From positions 1 through 8,307 of the forward strand of contig JBCCRH010000281.1 in the NCBI GenBank assembly GCA_039208045.1: a stretch of DNA of 8,307 nt, given 5' to 3'. The DNA comes from JBCCRH01 sp039208045 (GTDB lineage: Bacteria; Bacteroidota; Bacteroidia; Chitinophagales; Saprospiraceae). Positions 6,683 through 8,307 of the stretch are shown here, in pieces (within the stretch, counting starts at the first letter, position 1; each line of letters opens with the position of its first letter). A program made the translations under genes and the position numbers. The notes beneath the pieces are model-generated. The model was not told the origin of the DNA, did no database searches, and saw only the letters and a list, made by a program, of their open reading frames with translations.

Positions 6683-7276
6683 ATGAATCAACAAGCCCTT
6701 ATTATTTTCGTCAAAAACCCTGAAAAAGGGAAGGTAAAAACACGCTTGGCCAGCACTGTCGGGGATGAGCGGGCACTGAAGATTTACTTAGCCTTGCTCG
6801 CCCATACGCGGAATATTGCCCTGGCCATTAGCGCCAAGCGATACCTCTTTTACAGTGCTTATGTAGATCAGCAGGATGACTGGCCGAATGGCGATTTTCA
6901 AAAAACATTACAGCACAATGGTGACTTGGGAGCACGCATGGAAGCCGCTTTTGCTGACTGTTTAGCAGAAAACAAAAAAGTAGTGATTATTGGAAGCGAT
7001 TGCGCCTCACTGACAGCTACTATTGTACAAGAAGCCTTTTCACAGTTGGATAAATATGATCTAGTGATTGGCCCAGCCCTGGATGGAGGCTACTACTTAT
7101 TAGGCATGAAAACCCCTCACCCATTCTTATTCCAATCTATGGTATGGAGTACCGAATCAGTCTTTCAGGAAACAATAAATCGTATTACAGCTGCTTCCCT
7201 AACTTACGCTACGCTCCCTACCCTATCGGACATCGATTATGAAGAAGACTGGGAGAAATATGGTTGGAATCTCTAA
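6683..7276 (+). CDS. TIGR04282 / DUF2064 family glycosyltransferase-like protein
   Basis: This 197-aa soluble protein belongs to the nucleotide-diphospho-sugar transferase-like family TIGR04282 (DUF2064), members of which have been linked to arsenosugar biosynthesis in some gene clusters. Family motifs in order are LIIFVKNPEKGKVKTRLA (6-23, nucleotide-binding loop), GDLGARMEAAF (80-90), VIIGSDCASL (101-110, metal-site Asp106), GPALDGGYYLLGM (130-142), W155-S156-T157 and LSDIDYEEDW (181-190). The usual Thr-Asp-(Cys/Ser)-Pro is here Ser-Asp-Cys-Ala, a mild deviation. Length is typical and no part is missing. No arsenic or radical-SAM genes are near, so the arsenosugar role is not supported locally and the substrate is unknown. 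The start at 6683 is required because the nucleotide-binding loop begins within ten residues. It leaves almost no leader after the preceding terminator. The stop overlaps the convergent gene by four bases. Confidence 0.9.
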   Translation: MNQQALIIFVKNPEKGKVKTRLASTVGDERALKIYLALLAHTRNIALAISAKRYLFYSAYVDQQDDWPNGDFQKTLQHNGDLGARMEAAFADCLAENKKVVIIGSDCASLTATIVQEAFSQLDKYDLVIGPALDGGYYLLGMKTPHPFLFQSMVWSTESVFQETINRITAASLTYATLPTLSDIDYEEDWEKYGWNL

Positions 7277-7734
7277 GGCGCTGCCGTTTCTGCTTTTTTC
7301 AACTTAATCCGCCCCCGCTGCCGGTGGTCCGCAAATACTTGTGGCATAATTTCCTGCCAGTAGCCTTCAATTTTGGTATCCCAAATACTTCGGTTGTAAA
7401 GCACTTCATATTTTCGATTGTAGGGCGCTTTGGTGACGCCTCCTTCAAGGGGTACAAAGTTAATATCTCGAAAATAAATCGAGCGATCTCCATAGATGAC
7501 CCCCTCAATATCCATTTCCACAACTTCTTCCTCGCTAAGGTATACATAGGAGCGCCCCACCAGCTTATTCTTGTTAATTTCTAAGATATAAAGCTGGAAT
7601 TTAAAGCCTTCATCGGTATGAATTCCACCGTCGGTGATCACGCCCTCCCATAACCCAAGCAGCTGCTTTTGGGAAAAGCCGAATTGATAGGTTCCTAGTA
7701 ATAGTAGTGATACCATTAATACATTCATCTTCAT
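7273..7734 (-). CDS. Small secreted protein of unknown function
   Basis: I do not recognise this 153-aa protein. A clear signal peptide (about 1-22, MKMNVLMVSLLLLGTYQFGFSQ) is followed by a mature chain of about 130 residues rich in predicted beta-strands. The pattern starts LLGLWEGVIT (25-34) and runs through FQLYILEI (46-53), LVGRSYVYL (58-66), SIYFRDINFV (85-94) and KIEGYWQEI (121-129) to RGRIKLKK (140-147). The early G-x-W and the alternating strands would suit a small beta-barrel of the calycin/lipocalin sort, but that is only a fold guess. No lipobox, catalytic motif or T9SS tail is seen, so a periplasmic location is most likely. The coding frame is supported by the signal peptide and aromatic strand pattern; an antisense frame at 7264-7584 has neither. 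Its stop TAG overlaps the TAA of the convergent upstream gene. Confidence 0.8.
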   Translation of the reverse strand: MKMNVLMVSLLLLGTYQFGFSQKQLLGLWEGVITDGGIHTDEGFKFQLYILEINKNKLVGRSYVYLSEEEVVEMDIEGVIYGDRSIYFRDINFVPLEGGVTKAPYNRKYEVLYNRSIWDTKIEGYWQEIMPQVFADHRQRGRIKLKKAETAAP

Positions 7735-7795
7735 AGCTGTGAAATTAGCTGTTCTTATAGGTTAAGATATAATAAAAATAGGCCTTTAGGGCATC

Positions 7796-7812
7796 GCGGA
7801 TTGCAAATCCGC
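7796..7812. repeat. REP-like palindrome (GCGGATT hairpin)
   Basis: GCGGATT-GCA-AATCCGC is a perfect inverted repeat with 7-bp arms and a 3-nt loop in the noncoding gap 7735-7907. It is followed by the palindrome GCACGTGC (7816-7823) and a second stem-loop, either GGGCT (7825-7829) with AGCCC (7844-7848) or the overlapping GCTTT/AAAGC. The ensemble at 7791-7848 looks like a REP/BIME-type dispersed element; from general familiarity, similar gcggattgcaaatccgc elements occur in intergenic DNA of Saprospiria-like genomes. It lies between two minus-strand genes, downstream of the PA14/T9SS gene, and has no proper T-tract, so it is a poor intrinsic terminator. Confidence 0.55.
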
Positions 7813-7907
7813 TAGGCACGTGCAGGGCTTTTTCATAAAGCTTAGCCCACGATGGGAACTACAAATATAGATGCAAAAAAGCGAAAAATAGTTTTCTAAA
7901 ATCTTCC

Positions 7908-8307
7908 TTATCGCTTAATAAATTTGATGACCTCACTGATAAATTTATCTCCCTCCAGATCGATGATATACACTCCAGGTGCATAGTTAGACACATCCAA
8001 CTCTGTGGTAGTAATACTAGAAGTTACTGATAGTTCTCCACGTCCTAGCATTCTACCTTGCACATCGTAAATATGATAATTCACTAGATCTTCGCTATTG
8101 GTTTTCACCTGTATCTCTAAGGTAAGCAAATCGGCAGCTGGAGAAGGGAAAAGCTTCACCTGATAGCGCCCAGGGAAATCAAAGCTAGGCTCTGGGAAGA
8201 GCTGGGTACTGGGTATTGTCTCTCGATTTTGGATGCTATTACTCCACGCCAAATTGGCGACTGCTTCTCCCCCTTCTTCGTAGTACTCTAGCCGAATGGG
8301 GTATTTG
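7908..8307 (-). CDS. Secreted protein with PA14-domain end and T9SS type A sorting tail (3' part of gene)
   Basis: The minus-strand frame is open from the window edge to the TAA at 7910-7908, giving 132 C-terminal residues. The first 23 (KYPIRLEYYEEGG then EAVANLAWSN) match the end of a PA14 domain, a beta-sandwich often found in carbohydrate-active or adhesive surface proteins. A short linker with prolines follows. The last 80 or so residues form a type IX sorting domain: YQVKLFPSPAADLLTLEI (usual core PNPA, here PSPA), VNYHIYDVQGRMLGRGEL, TTTELDVSNYAPGVYIIDL and the basic end SEVIKFIKR. The protein should therefore be exported across the outer membrane by T9SS and released or anchored at the cell surface after cleavage of the tail. 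A TTG at 8252-8250 could be mistaken for a start, but homology continues through it. The catalytic or binding part lies beyond the window. Confidence 0.92.
   Translation of the reverse strand, partial: KYPIRLEYYEEGGEAVANLAWSNSIQNRETIPSTQLFPEPSFDFPGRYQVKLFPSPAADLLTLEIQVKTNSEDLVNYHIYDVQGRMLGRGELSVTSSITTTELDVSNYAPGVYIIDLEGDKFISEVIKFIKR

Noticed and set aside
7299..7547. Minus-strand open frame of 82 codons in another frame of the small secreted gene
   Set aside because: It is a frame-shifted shadow of the 7273-7734 gene and lacks the signal peptide.
7264..7584. Plus-strand open frame of 106 codons overlapping the small secreted protein
   Set aside because: It has no signal peptide or domain. 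The opposite strand has a clear signal peptide and a beta-strand pattern.
7825..7848. Intrinsic terminator for the PA14/T9SS gene
   Set aside because: The stem is short and has alternative pairings, and no T-tract follows on the minus strand.
8250..8252. TTG as the start codon of the T9SS-tail gene
   Set aside because: The frame stays open to the window edge and encodes PA14-like residues upstream of it, so the codon is internal.

Overview
The window looks like a chromosomal segment of a Bacteroidota bacterium, perhaps a Saprospiria/Lewinella-like marine lineage. The evidence is a giant sensor kinase with a two-component-regulator beta-propeller and Y_Y_Y periplasmic region, a C-terminal type IX secretion (T9SS) sorting domain, a Bacteroidota-style TolC protein (GRTIDPVTNDF motif), start codons without Shine-Dalgarno sequences, and a good match to the Bacteroidota TTG / TAnnTTTG promoter. 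The phylum call is firm; the finer placement is an impression.

Layout. Positions 1-305 (minus) hold the N-terminal receiver domain of a response regulator cut by the window edge. It has its own predicted promoter in the 77-bp gap behind the histidine kinase gene at 383-3466 (minus, 1027 aa). The divergent intergenic region 3467-3715 contains two perfect short palindromes that are candidate operators. Rightward from it run a TolC-family outer membrane efflux protein (3716-5158) and a periplasmic adaptor/membrane fusion protein (5242-6606). They are separated by a GC-rich 21-bp direct repeat present twice. A strong intrinsic terminator (6637-6678) closes this pair. Four bases after its T-tract starts a TIGR04282/DUF2064 glycosyltransferase-like gene (6683-7276). 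That gene overlaps by four bases, tail to tail, with a small secreted protein of unknown function (7273-7734, minus). The gap 7735-7907 carries a REP-like hairpin. The window ends in the C-terminus of a secreted protein with a PA14-domain end and a T9SS sorting tail (7908-8307, minus).

How the genes may work together. Kinase and regulator form an evident two-component pair. The pair is divergent from a TolC-adaptor pair, so it may control the export genes, perhaps through the palindromes between them; this is inference. The TolC-adaptor pair has no inner-membrane transporter gene next to it and must borrow a pump encoded elsewhere. I see no clear sign of an undescribed multi-gene system. The best leads are the palindromes in the divergent promoter region, the repeat inserted between tolC and the adaptor gene, and the terminator that abuts a start codon.
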